Of a DNA stretch of 64,000 nucleotides, positions 24,482 to 35,512 are shown piece by piece. Numbering within the stretch: position 1 is the stretch's first letter; each line of letters begins with the position of its first letter. The stretch covers positions 1 through 64,000 of the forward strand of contig JASWJB010000095.1 in assembly GCA_032433595.1 (NCBI GenBank), given 5' to 3'. The DNA is from Conoideocrella luteorostrata. Taxonomy: Eukaryota; Ascomycota; Sordariomycetes; Hypocreales; Clavicipitaceae. Made by a program: the position numbers and the translations under genes. The notes beneath the pieces were generated by a model that saw only the letters and a list, made by a program, of their open reading frames with translations, ran no database searches and was not told the origin of the DNA.

Positions 24482-26352
24482 GTAGCTGGCTATCTTGATC
24501 AACCACGCTCTGCTCTGCATGACAGTTGACTAACAGCCAGAGCAAGTCGTCATGCCTCAAACTCAAAACACAGACGTAGTTCCTCGTGTTCCACACGAAG
24601 AGGCACGCCATGCGAGTCCGACCACCACAGTAGCCATCACCATCTACGATACCACAACAACAACAACAACAAATCAAACGTCTGTTCAAAATTTCTACCC
24701 ATCCCATATATACAACTACCTACCCAACAGGATCCCCCTCTCACAAGCAACAACCTCCGTGAAAGCCTCTATTCCCCTTCCTCCCAATCACAACTCGGCA
24801 CATCTCCCAAAAGGGCAGTTCGCGCTCCCCTCTTTCCCCAATCTAGAAACCCATCCGCGAATCATCCGGGAATCATCATATTCCCGCACCACCACATTGA
24901 TTCGAAAAGAAGAATGAGAGGAAAAACTAAACAAACAGAGAAACCAAAAAAAAGGGGGGCCATTCTCTCAAGAAATTGTATAGCATCCGCCACAATGCAA
25001 GTTCCCACTGCCGGGAGCCAGGACGGATTTTTTTCTGGCACGTACATCGACACCGGAAAATGACGTAGATATTTTCTTTTTTTAGGAGGGGGCTTTTTTT
25101 CTTCCCACACCTTTTTAGCGAAAAAGAGGCGTTCTGTATTCCCCGAAATCTGACTTGCATGTCTGCCGTCATCATGGCAAGTTACTAGCCAGTAGTTAGA
25201 TGCGGTGGCTTCCACGTCCTAACTGTCCAAGTTGGGTATCGGGCATTTACTCCATCGAGTATGGCGGATGATTCGCCAAGAACCAGTCTTTTGGGCGGTT
25301 TTTCCTTCTTTCATTCAACCACGCGCGTAATATACCAGATCGAGATAGCCGGCGCCCCCCGGTATTACATGCACATGGACATCTCTACAGAACGAAATAC
25401 CGCCGATCTCGTCTATGCCTCATCTGGATGTGGTTCCCGGTATTGGATGCCGTGGCAGCCTGCCAAAATCGCCTAGTGTCATGTGCATGCGATTGTACCT
25501 GCGCAAGGGAAATTCGAACAAACGAAACTCAATCCGTCAATACAGTCTCTCTCTTTCTATCGCATAGATTCAGCACAAAAAGCCAACTATAATTTATCAT
25601 ACATTTATTTGTTTTGACGCCAGACTTGCACCCACCCATCTGCGACAACTCTCTCTTAGACAAGAAAAATATTTAAAGATCGCAACAAGAGAAAGCATTC
25701 GAGCGAATGACATAGCCGGGTGGACACTCAACAGGGGAGAGATGCCCAAGTGAGCAGATGCGACCTCCATTTAGAACTCCTCAGATTCGGCCTCGAATTG
25801 GTCATTGATGTAGACCTTTTTCAGCTTCCCCGCTCCGCCATTACCTTCGTACCCTCGTGCATTCACTCGTATGAAAATCATCCGTTGACGAAACAAACCT
25901 TGCATAAGACCACCAGTTTGGAATGTGTATCCTCGAGGAAGAAACATCCAGTTCGTCCACATCCATCGAGATTCACACATGGAACGAACAAAATCCAGCA
26001 GCGTCTTTCATGCACCCACCTCGAGGTGAGACAGGATGATACTGGCTGTCCTGCTGTAAGGAGAGACGAAATAGAGTTGATGAAACTTTGTGGTGAGAAA
26101 GAAATTTTTTTTTCCCTTGACAAAAGGAGAAAATTTGTGACCATTGTAAAACCGAAATAATATGTTCCAACCCGCGTAACAGCACATCGTCAACGCCAGA
26201 TCCACCAGATACCGCAAATTGCATAACAACATCCATAAGATATGACTGGGGTTACGAAATGGTGCATAAAATACTTGCAACTCGTTGCCGTTGCGCCAAG
26301 TCAACTCCTGCCGATACCCTCGCATTTTCCCCGCTCTTAAATATCGTCACAA

Positions 26353-27451
26353 TCATGATTGGTGGTGGTTGTTGGGAGGCATGCCACCCTGAGGAGGCAT
26401 CCCTGAACCATAGCCCTGGTTGCGCTGCTGTACATAACTCTGGTAGGCAAGAGCTTGTTGAGCCTCCATGGGCATGTTGGGCATGTAACCACCAGGCATG
26501 CCGTGAGGGTTTTGTGGCATACCTGGCCGACCGCCTTGAGCGAGATGTTGAGGAGCGGGTTCCTCTGGGGAGTCAACCTGATCGCCCCCGTCGACACCAT
26601 TTTCATTGCCCACGGTAGGTTCCGGAGCGTTCAAACACGCCTTTGTATGTATGTCAGCCATAGTTCAGCAGAATATGCATAGTAAGAACAAAGATGGAAG
26701 GAAACACGGCGGAAACTGCCCCAACAACTCCGTGTTCAACCTCATCCACAAAGCTCGAAACAGATCGAAGCCCAGTGTTCGTTGTCACACAAAGGAAACA
26801 TAGTCTTGCTGCACTGAGTGGAGTACAAACGCAGAGAATAAGGACCTACCTGAATCAAATTCTTGCCCTCAGCCTTAGTGACGAGCGGTTGTAGCTTTGG
26901 CGTGGTAAATGTATATACGAGACCGGTTTCGGATACGACTAGTAGCAAGACTTGGGTACCAGTCAGGACAGACAATTCGTACGCCTGTATCCAAAATGTT
27001 AGTAAACCCGGACAAAATAGGGTTGCATCAGGACTAGGAATGAGGCAAGTGCGACGTGACCGAATTGGCAGCATCGGTGTCATCAGAACATGACAAGATC
27101 AAGACCGATGGCGCCAATTCTAGGGTTGTTGTGAGGTACTTGGTTTGTGTGGCAGGGTGGACAGGTGCGAAGCGACCACGTCGAGACAGGACAGGGACGA
27201 ACCTTCTTCATAATACCAGCCTTGCGTTTGGAGAAAGTAATGTGACGGCGAGACTTGTCGCTGATGAACTTGATCTCGATCTTGCGGCGCTCGCGGCCGC
27301 CCTTCTCGTCGTCATCGTCGTCGTCGTCGGCAGAAGCGCGCTGGCGTTTGGTTCCGCGGCTTTCACCAAGACCTCCGCCATTGCCAACGGACTGCGACTC
27401 GTCGAGCTCCGTGGGTGAGGTCTGATCGTGTTGGTCGGTGATGTCGGCCAT
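26353..27451 (-). CDS. mcm1: SRF-type MADS-box transcription factor Mcm1
   Basis: Three exons on the minus strand (27,451-27,203; 26,984-26,850; 26,640-26,353) encode 223 residues, the usual length for filamentous-fungal Mcm1. An acidic Asp run precedes the MADS domain, which starts near residue 52 (RERRKIEIKFI, then TFSKRKAGIMKK) and continues across intron 1 (AYELSVLTGTQVLLLVVSE). The SAM extension follows (YTFTTPKLQPLV...NLIQACLNAPEP). The C-terminus is Gln, Pro, Gly and Met-rich, an activation-type tail. Intron 1 has a GTTCGT donor and CAG acceptor; intron 2 (209 nt) has a GTAGGT donor, GCTGAC branch site and an AAG acceptor. Mcm1 binds CC(A/T)6GG-type boxes as a dimer and recruits partners such as mating-type alpha1 and Ste12, controlling mating, cell cycle and development. 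An AUG-free leader of nearly 1 kb lies upstream. Confidence 0.97.
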
Positions 27452-28411
27452 GGCTGCGGGTTTTTTTTTTTCCTTTTTCGCTTCCGGGTCGGCTTGAAAT
27501 TAAGCTCAAGGAACCAACAAGGTAGCTGTCGCGGTTTACGACACGGTTGTTACTTTTGGGGGAGGGGAGGAGGGGAGATTGCCAACAGAGAGATCGCGGT
27601 GGCGGGAAAGAGATGTGTCAAAAATGTACTCAATCGTCCACGCACAACGCGGTAGAGCCAGATGGCGATGAGAGCAAATTCGACGCAGAAGCTGTCACGG
27701 CTCTGCAGCAACGTCGAGCTGTCCCAAAATGACAATGAGCTCTCTCCGGTGCAAGTCGACGTCTTGAAAGTCGACTGAAAAGGGAACAAAGTGGTGGAGA
27801 TGCTGTTTCGAGCGTGGTGCCGATGGATCTATACTGGATCTGGCGGTGCGAGCGGAGGAGGGAGGGAGGTCAACGGGTGCTTTGTGGTGCCTTGTGGTGC
27901 CTTGAGATGCCTCGGGGTGCCTTTGAGTGCCTGCGCAGAAGGGGACCTGGTTATGACCTGGCTACGGCCTGGTTGGGGGCGCGCTCTGCTTGATCGAGTC
28001 TGGTCTGGTCTGTGTCGTGTCGTGGGAGTGGTCCAGAAGTGGGCGCGCGGAAGGAAGCGAGCCAGGCGATTTCAGGACAGGACAGGACAGGAAAGGAAAG
28101 GAACGGTACTGTCTTGGGTTCTTATTGCTTTGTTTGGCGACGTCTTCAACAGCCTTGACGCAGCTTCTCTTTTGAATATGACGGGGCGCTTTGACTTAAC
28201 CGAACACTGATGGGAAGGAACGACGAGTTCCAGTCGAGTCGGATTGAGCAGGCAGCCAGTTAGTAGCCAGTTAGTAGCCAGTTAGCAGCCAGTTAGCAGC
28301 TTGTGAGCAGGACTTGTACTACCACCCCGACAGACCAGAGTAAAATACTTGGGTACGTACTCCGTAGCAAGTAAGTCCGTAGTCTGGAGTCTGGCACGAG
28401 ACGCTCGGCAC
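27452..28411 (-). promoter_or_regulatory. Putative ~1-kb AUG-free leader of mcm1
   Basis: On the mcm1 strand there is no ATG in these 960 bases (no CAT on the plus strand), whereas the opposite strand has about twelve ATGs. The first upstream ATG is at 28,412. This strand asymmetry fits a long mRNA leader, perhaps with promoter DNA at its far end. An 11-bp repeat (28,255-28,298) lies inside it. Confidence 0.65.
28255..28298 (+). repeat. GCCAGTTAGTA 11-bp repeat, four copies
   Basis: Four head-to-tail 11-bp units, the last two with C for T at position 10. It lies about 0.8 kb upstream of the mcm1 start codon. The 11-bp period is close to one helical turn. Confidence 0.9.
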
Positions 28412-31335
28412 CATTCTAGAGGGAAAGCTAAACAGGATCTCAGACGGAACGAACGAACGGCCGGCCTTGCATCTACTGAAGCGTGCCTTTTTCTATGTCT
28501 CTCCTGCTGGGCGAACCCTGGACTATCAATGTACACCATTCACAGGTACGCGGTACGGAGTACATGGCAGATAATATTATTACATACCTGCTCTATATTT
28601 TCGTACCGTATGTATCGTCGCGCGCGACACACTGTCTGTACTGTGGATTCTTGGCCTGGTAGATGGTGGACGGTGGATGGATGGGTGGGTAAATGGATGC
28701 ATGCATGCTAATAGAGGTGGCTGACCCTCCAGGCTCCGACTCCAAGAGCGCGCTGCGTGCCACCACTGATTGACAGACTGCCTTCTCCGAATTCTAGGCC
28801 AGGCGCTCGCTCAGTCGGGTGGAGCTCGACAACAACCAGTAGGGCAGGGTCGGCATTATTCACCACCATACGGAACACTCTACTCAAACGAACTCCGTTC
28901 TCTTCGCTACAATACCTCTGGTAAGACAGCGAGCAGCTTATAGAACAAAGCATGAGATGATTGGAAATGCGGCAGCAGACGGACTGGAGGGATGGAAACC
29001 AGCAAGGAAGAAACATAAACAGCCGGGCCCTCGTTAGCCGGGGTCTTGCCTGGGGATCCGTCATGGTCCGTCGTGGTCCGTCGACACTGCCAGTGGACCC
29101 CAATGCCGCCTCATCTTCCTTCCGGACGCCGCTATTCGAGCAACACGCGAGCCAAACCAAACAATTCGAACCGAGTTCAAAGTCCACGTCCAAGCCCAAG
29201 CCCCAGTCCTGGTCCAAGCCGGCCGAAGAATTGGAGCATGCCATGGAGATGCCATGCGTGATGGAATGAAGGCCCCGGTGAGTGTGTGGATTCTGAGTGG
29301 GCCGCAAACAAGTGTACGGTTGGGATGCGTGGATTGGCAAGTCTGGTGTGGTTCTGGTGTGGTTCTGGTCAGCAAGTCAGCTGCGTGCGGTGGGTGCTGG
29401 CCGTGCATGCACAGTGCAACGACGGTACGAGCCATTGGCCTGAGCCCCCCACCCCTGCCTCTTTCTTGCTGCCCTCTTGGCTCCTCCTCCTTTGGCTCCT
29501 CTTTTTGCTCCTCCAACCAAGAAGACGTTCTCTTGCACCGGGCAACATAAGCGACACACACACACACACACACACCAGGCACTTGGTATAGGTATGTGTG
29601 TGCGTGTGTGCACATTTGTCGTACATTCACTCATCTGCCGTACCAGTAGCATCATGCCGACATGCTCAATACAATCCTTTCCCCCTTTTCGCTATTCATA
29701 GCCATCCACCCACTCACACATCCCAGTAGTGAAATCTCCTCCAAGGGTTCTCCCAGACAGGCCATATTGGCGCAGAAACACGGCAGCGAGACATCCACAA
29801 CGCAAAAGCCAGCAATGGCACCGTCCGCCTCGAGCACAGCCCTGTCTTGTGGGGGAGGTGAATGCCCATCTGCCGCCTTCATCATAAATTGATATCTTAC
29901 TGTGCAGTACGGAGTAAGTACTGTATTAAGATTATGCTGTACTGTACTGTACAGAACGGAAGAGACGAGAGACAATGAGCCTGAGCACGGCCACTTGTCG
30001 TTCGGCATATTTCGATTTACATGGGATTGCATTAATTCCGAGATATAGACCACTCCGATGTGAAAACGACTAGTTGACTGGAGCAGGCACATGGAAGTGG
30101 TCATCATGATGCCCGGCTGTTGTGTGACTGCCAACGAGACTCGTGTCAGATTTGTACACTTCCAGTCTGGCAACATTGGAACTAATTAAAATACAACCAA
30201 CAACTCAGCATAACTAAAGCCACCATTTTCCGAGGTTGTCCGCACCTCTTAGCAACCTGGACCGTACATTGCAAAGCAGTTTCGTACTTGATGGGATAAT
30301 GTGCAGTCAATACGGTTTCCAACAGGCGCTTTTATACAATACACAATTTTGTACAATGCCCAGTCACTGACACTGTCACTGACATTGTCGGCCTAGTTCT
30401 TGCAGGTAATTTATAACCTTACCATCTGGCCCACCCGTCAAACCTCCCAAAGCTGCACGGGGCGGCCAGGTCCACTCGCACCAGGTTTGATGCTCCAGAA
30501 GCCTCAGAATTACGTCCAACGCTATCTTCTATACCGACAAACCGCTTATAGATGCATGAGGTACGGAGTACATACAAGACGTCTTGTCCTATGCTTTGTT
30601 GGGGTGGGAAGGGGTCGGTAGGATCTACCAGGAGCATGGAACTGGGGCTATAATGCTATAGTCCTCCCATACATTATGGGAAACGAAAGCGGAAACATCA
30701 ATATGTTTTGTCCGATTCGCGCTGAATTACGACCTACTACGGAGTACAACAGATATAACTTTTCTCGCAGCAAACTCGTGTTCTTATCCCAGCAGCGCCT
30801 CCATACTACCACGAAACAGAAAACAAGTAACGACTATTGCATGTTGGGAACACTGGTAGGTGGATGTGATGTGGGAAATAACTGAAGCTAACGGGGCTGC
30901 TCGCCCTTGCGCACATCAATCGACGAGCTGGCAACGGGCCGTTGTTAGTTACACGGGGCTGTTTCTGTCTGACTCGATGTGCATATATATTATATTGTAG
31001 TGACGGCCTGACAACCTCGTTTGTCTGTCATGGCTACCAGGACCCTTTTCGTTCTACAACATCCTGGTATCAGCGCGGAGTAGCGGAGGTTGATCAATTG
31101 ATTGATCCTTTTGCGTCAGTGACACCCTGGTACCTTTGGAGGCTGGGGGGGCTGGTTAGCATGTTTGGCGGGCCACGGCAATCGGTTACTCTCGTCGTCT
31201 GTTATCCTTATCCTCGCTAGGGATCAAGCTGCAAATTAATTTACCTCTATTGTATGGAGTACCATACGGGGTTCAAAACGGGGGTGTGTGCAGCTTCGCA
31301 CAAAAGGACCTTACGGTGGCGATTTGCCTACGTAG

Positions 31336-31353
31336 GTACGGAGTACTCCGTAC
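31336..31353. repeat. Perfect 18-bp palindrome, everted arrangement
   Basis: The two halves of the dispersed element are in the opposite order here, GTACGGAGTACTCCGTAC, forming a perfect 18-bp palindrome with GAGTACTC at the centre. It shows that both convergent and divergent pairings of the same half-unit occur. Confidence 0.9.
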
Positions 31354-33683
31354 GCAGGATCAAATTGGGGCGGCCTTTTGCACAAAATGGGGCTCGACAG
31401 TTGGAGGCAATAAGTTCTCAACGAGGTCGCATTCCCAATATGTACAATACTACGGAGTAGAAGCACTTAACTTCAACAATCATGCACATGTGGCAGCAGG
31501 CAGGAGGCGGGTTTGACCATGAGCCGTTTCATTGGAGACTCGGCTGTCGGGCGGGGAAGGATGGGCAAATGGGGTACTTGAGGAGCATGCGTTTGAAGCG
31601 ATAAGTAAGTCTTGTCATTATTATTATGTTTTATTTTATTGTGTGTTTGAATGACGGCGGCATTGAACATGGACGGCCCTAGGTGCCAGCCAACATTAAA
31701 CACACGTGATTACAACTTTCTAGCTTGAACAACCAATTGTGACTAGACTTGAAATTACGTGCTTATCTTAGTTGCCGTCATACTGTCTATTGCGAGCTCC
31801 GACCATCATCAATTGCTCGGAGTACCAGACGGATCAATATACCAGGTAACCGAGGACGAAGCGAATGAAACACGGCCGGACGATGTGCAGTACACACAAA
31901 CACCACGAGCCCAAGCTTTGCAAAGGAGCTTTTATGGAGTACCCCGTACTCCGTACTGTAGGGAGTATTGCGGACGATGATGCTTCCTCATGGATTCAGC
32001 GCTATTGCAAGGGAGGGGAGGGGTTCAGCACCGTGCCTATGGACGCCGCAGGCTATTGTTTGTAAGTGGAACACAGGAGGAATTAATCAGGGGCAGGGAG
32101 CCAGCCAAGATGTTGGTCACACATACTACTCCGTAGTTACAATGTGTACACTATGGTACTGCACTCCGTACGGAGCACATAGATCCTATATCCTGTACAA
32201 TATCTGATGCGTGAACGACACGACTTGAGCGGTTTCGAGAGGGAACGGTGGTCAGAGGTCTCGAATACAGACAGGGGAGCGCGAGAGCATGTTTTTCTGG
32301 AACCCACAGCGGGACCCAATGCCAGACTATGACGAGGAAAACAGCCCACGAATGACAGAGCGTGTGGTTCCCAAGTTGGGTCATGGATTGATAGTTGCTG
32401 CAGGGCGACGGACGGACGGCCAGCCAATGCAATGCAGTTGACACGCACAAGCGCAGCATCCGGGGAGAGAGGCAGGAAAGAGGGGGGGGGGGCGGAGGCA
32501 GGGTGGCGACATAGTTTTGTATCGTACTGCTAGTATGTATAGCTACTAACTCTAGCAGGTAATATCATCCTTCTGGACGACGTCCAGAGCATGTACATGC
32601 AATACTGTACTGCATTGTAAGGTCGTAAGCACCAGATAGTTGTTCGGTCTCGTAATGACTACTCCGCACCAGGATTACCGCGTCTTGAACCTGGGACGAC
32701 ACGAGCACATGGCACCAGGCCCAATGACACCCAATGATAACGGGCGCGGACCCTGTGTCCTTGGTCCAATATGCAATGTACCAGCTAGTTAGTGTTGCAA
32801 GTTCTCCGTAATGATTGTACGGAGTATGGAAGTATGTCTTGCACTTCACTACGGTTCCCACCACCCCCGGCTGTCGACAGACCAGCCCAGCCTCGACGGG
32901 CTGGGTAGAAGATCCATCACGCGCCTTGCTCGTTTAGGCAGCTACTTTTCCCTGCTGGCACAGTGTGCAGGACAAATTGCCGATGGGTAGCAGCAAGATG
33001 ACACTGCCAGCGGCAGCCCCCGAGAATGGCCACCTGCGTACTCCGTAGTCCGGGACGTGTTTGTGTCGTTGACGGCAGGTCATCCATCAGCCTGGTTAAG
33101 AGGGCTCTTGGAGGCATGATGGACGGGTGGACGGGGATACATAGTCTGATACAGCACTGACAAGGTGCACTACAGAGTACTCCGTATTGCACGAGCAAAC
33201 ATACACGTACGGAGTACGGAGTATACGGAGTGCGCATTACGGAATTTCAAGCCACCGTCCCCTGCAACGCCAACGAAGCTTGTGTACTCGTCGTCAACAC
33301 CAGTTCCCCTGCTAGTTCTGCACCCTGGCTCTGGCTCTCACCGGAGCGCCGAGACATGCGCTGCAATGCAGGCCAAAGAATCACGTTTTGTGGGTGAATA
33401 TTTGTATTGTGCAAAAGATTGTGTGGTATTATGTACGGAGCACTCCGCACCGTACCGTGTCATGTAGTACTGTCTTATTATGTGTATATGTACTCCGTAC
33501 TGTGATGTGATGTGCTTTACTGGGTGCTGTGCTGCACTATATCATTCGCCGCAAACACAAGTGCCGAAAGGATGTGCGAGGAAAGGAGCAATCTGATGGT
33601 TCCTGGACGCCCTAGTTCACATATTCGTCTGGTTAGTAAAGAATGTCTTGCATTATCGCAAGGGGCGCATGAGGACGAAGTTG

Positions 33684-33732
33684 CTCGATGCTCGATGCTC
33701 GATGCTCGGTTCTGGATGCTCGGTTCTCGATA
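33684..33732 (+). repeat. CTCGATG heptamer tandem repeat, locus 2
   Basis: Seven 7-bp units, three exact CTCGATG followed by CTCGGTT, CTGGATG, CTCGGTT and CTCGATA. The same unit is amplified at 6,074. Confidence 0.9.
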
Positions 33733-33949
33733 TCCATCGGCGTATGGATAGATGTGGACTGCTGCAATTGAAGATTGTGAAAGGAATCCATGACCAATGC
33801 CAAGCCAGCCGCGACATGTCAAAGACGAGACTGCACATGGAGCAAGTCCCCTTCCCATTTCACGAGCAATTGACATGTTATTTGGCGGAATGGGCTGGTT
33901 TTCTTTGCTCCTTGTTCGGCAGTCACCTCTTGTCATTGGGCGAGACGTG

Positions 33950-34009
33950 GCAGGCAGACAGGTAGGCAGGCAGGCAGACAGGCAGACAGACAGACAGGCA
34001 GACAGACGG
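33950..34009 (+). repeat. CAGG/CAGA tetramer repeat
   Basis: About sixty bases of alternating CAGG and CAGA tetramers in gene-free DNA. Confidence 0.85.
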
Positions 34010-34364
34010 GTAGGCATGTCATGTGCTTCACCGTGCTATTATGGCCGGCCATCGTCATCGTCTTGATCGGTACGGGCAGACAGACGCCAGGGACGGGGAA
34101 AGGATAGAGTTTCGCTGATCACAGGTCAAAGCGACATGTCTTTTGACGTCTTGGACAAAAAAAGAACGTGGCAAGACATGACTAGATTGCCCTTTGATTT
34201 ATTTATTTTTATTGTTTTTTAACTTGCCTTGACAGGGTATATCTTCCTCAATCGAGCATTGTTCGCACGGGACGGACGGACGGGAGATTCGGAGACGACA
34301 GCCGGGCAGCCAGATAATTGGGGAAGACGAGGTTTGACACGACGCTCCCTCCCGACGCATTATT

Positions 34365-34400
34365 CCCTCGTCCTCGCCCTCGCCCTCGCCCTCGCCCTCG
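34365..34400 (+). repeat. CCCTCG hexamer repeat
   Basis: Six hexamers (one with T for C) upstream of the tetraspanin gene. Confidence 0.9.
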
Positions 34401-34762
34401 CCCCAGCCCGCATCGCACGCAGCACTTGCTTATTTAACAAAAATCAGCCACTTAACCATCCAGCTGACTAACTGGAGAAGTCAACCGCCTCCAAACCACG
34501 GCGTCAGCGTTAGACTCTCAACTCAGACAAAGTCCGCGCAGTCCCAAAACTCAAAAGGGGATCGGATACCTCCTAATCAGGCGACGAGGGAAGGGATGCG
34601 CCGCGCTGATTGGCCGAGTCTTCGGAAAGGAGGCCCGTGCCAGGTGGTGCGCACTGGGGCGCTGGGGGTTCACTGGGGTCTGACACCGGCCTGAAACTCT
34701 TCTCGTCGGACCGTGCTTCGGTTTGACTCTAGTTCGCGCTCTCTCGTCTTCGTACCTACGGC

Positions 34763-34792
34763 GCATGGCATGGCATGGCATGGCATGGCGTG
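34763..34792 (+). repeat. GCATG pentamer repeat
   Basis: Five perfect GCATG units and one GCGTG. Each adds an ATG on the plus strand, which argues that this point is upstream of the tetraspanin mRNA start. Confidence 0.85.
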
Positions 34793-35477
34793 GCGATGAA
34801 ATGAGAGAAGGCGCGCGAGAGATGATGCGTTTCTTGGGCCGCGGGTTTGGGTTTCCGTCGTGTCATGTCGCGGCGGGACGAAGGTCGCCGTATTTGCAGT
34901 TGTGTCAGGTTTCCTGTCGCTAATTCACATTGCTTTGCTCTTCTTTCTTCTCGTTTTGTGCCCCCGTGTGCCCTTTTCTCTTGTGCTTCGACATCATAAT
35001 TGTATATGTTCGTTTTGGCCCGGGTATCTGGATGCCCTCACTGCAGCCTCTGTCTATTCGGCCTCTCTAATTTCCTGCGATATCCCCCGCGGGCTGTCCA
35101 TGTGAGGGGAATCAACATCAACACGTTTTCATTCCCTGCGCAGACGTCGTCTCCATCCATCCAGCCATTCGTTTGGTGAAGTCGCTCGGCCCCGTGAACC
35201 TACGCCGCTGCCAATTCGACATAACAAACTTGTCGAGCTCGAGTTTCTCTTCTCTTCTGTATAATTTTTTGTTTTAATTGAACGCACGCGAATGGCGCTG
35301 GTCGTCGTCAACTAAGCGATACCACTAATCACATCGTCCATCATACGGCGATACATATCCACGACGCCCTCACTGTCCACATTTGCACCATTCTGTAAAA
35401 TAAATAGAAACCGGAAATACTTCACCCGTCTACTACAGAACAGCGACTATTCCACAAAGGCAGAAGGAAAGGGGGGG

Positions 35478-35512
35478 ATGAAAAGAGAAACCCAGAAGAA
35501 AAATCCGTCACC
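35478..35512 (+). promoter_or_regulatory. Upstream ATG overlapping the tetraspanin start
   Basis: An ATG at 35,478 lies 35 bases before the main start and out of frame, so a ribosome using it would read past the true start. Its context (GGGGGATGA) is weaker than the main one (ACCATGG), so leaky scanning or a transcription start downstream are both possible. Confidence 0.5.

Larger units (their letters stand above)
23374..26352. other. Intergenic region between Ctr and mcm1
   Basis: No supported gene. Holds a run of eight RTATC/GCATC pentamers (23,931-23,970), an imperfect CCAA repeat (about 24,416-24,481) and an AAC repeat near 24,655. The bases just right of 25.7 kb are probably the 3' UTR of mcm1. 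Confidence 0.55.
28412..35477. other. Second gene desert
   Basis: Seven kilobases without a supported gene on either strand. Open frames reach about 210 codons (minus 28,708-29,340) but show no domain, plausible splice structure or conserved-looking composition. The interval is the second hotspot for ACTCCGTACGGAGT-like palindromes (for example 28,356, 28,550, 29,908, 30,558, 30,738, 31,336, 31,938, 32,128, 32,161, 32,817, 33,039, 33,176, 33,208 and 33,490). It also carries several simple repeats. The bases just before 35,478 are probably the promoter and leader of the tetraspanin gene. Confidence 0.55.

Noticed and set aside
24552..24917. 121-codon plus-strand frame starting with a real ATG
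   Set aside because: Poly-Thr and Asn-rich low complexity derived from an AAC repeat; no support beyond the ATG.
28708..29340. 210-codon minus-strand frame in the second desert
   Set aside because: Cys- and Ser-rich without regular spacing; overlapping frames of similar length on both strands point to GC-driven openness.
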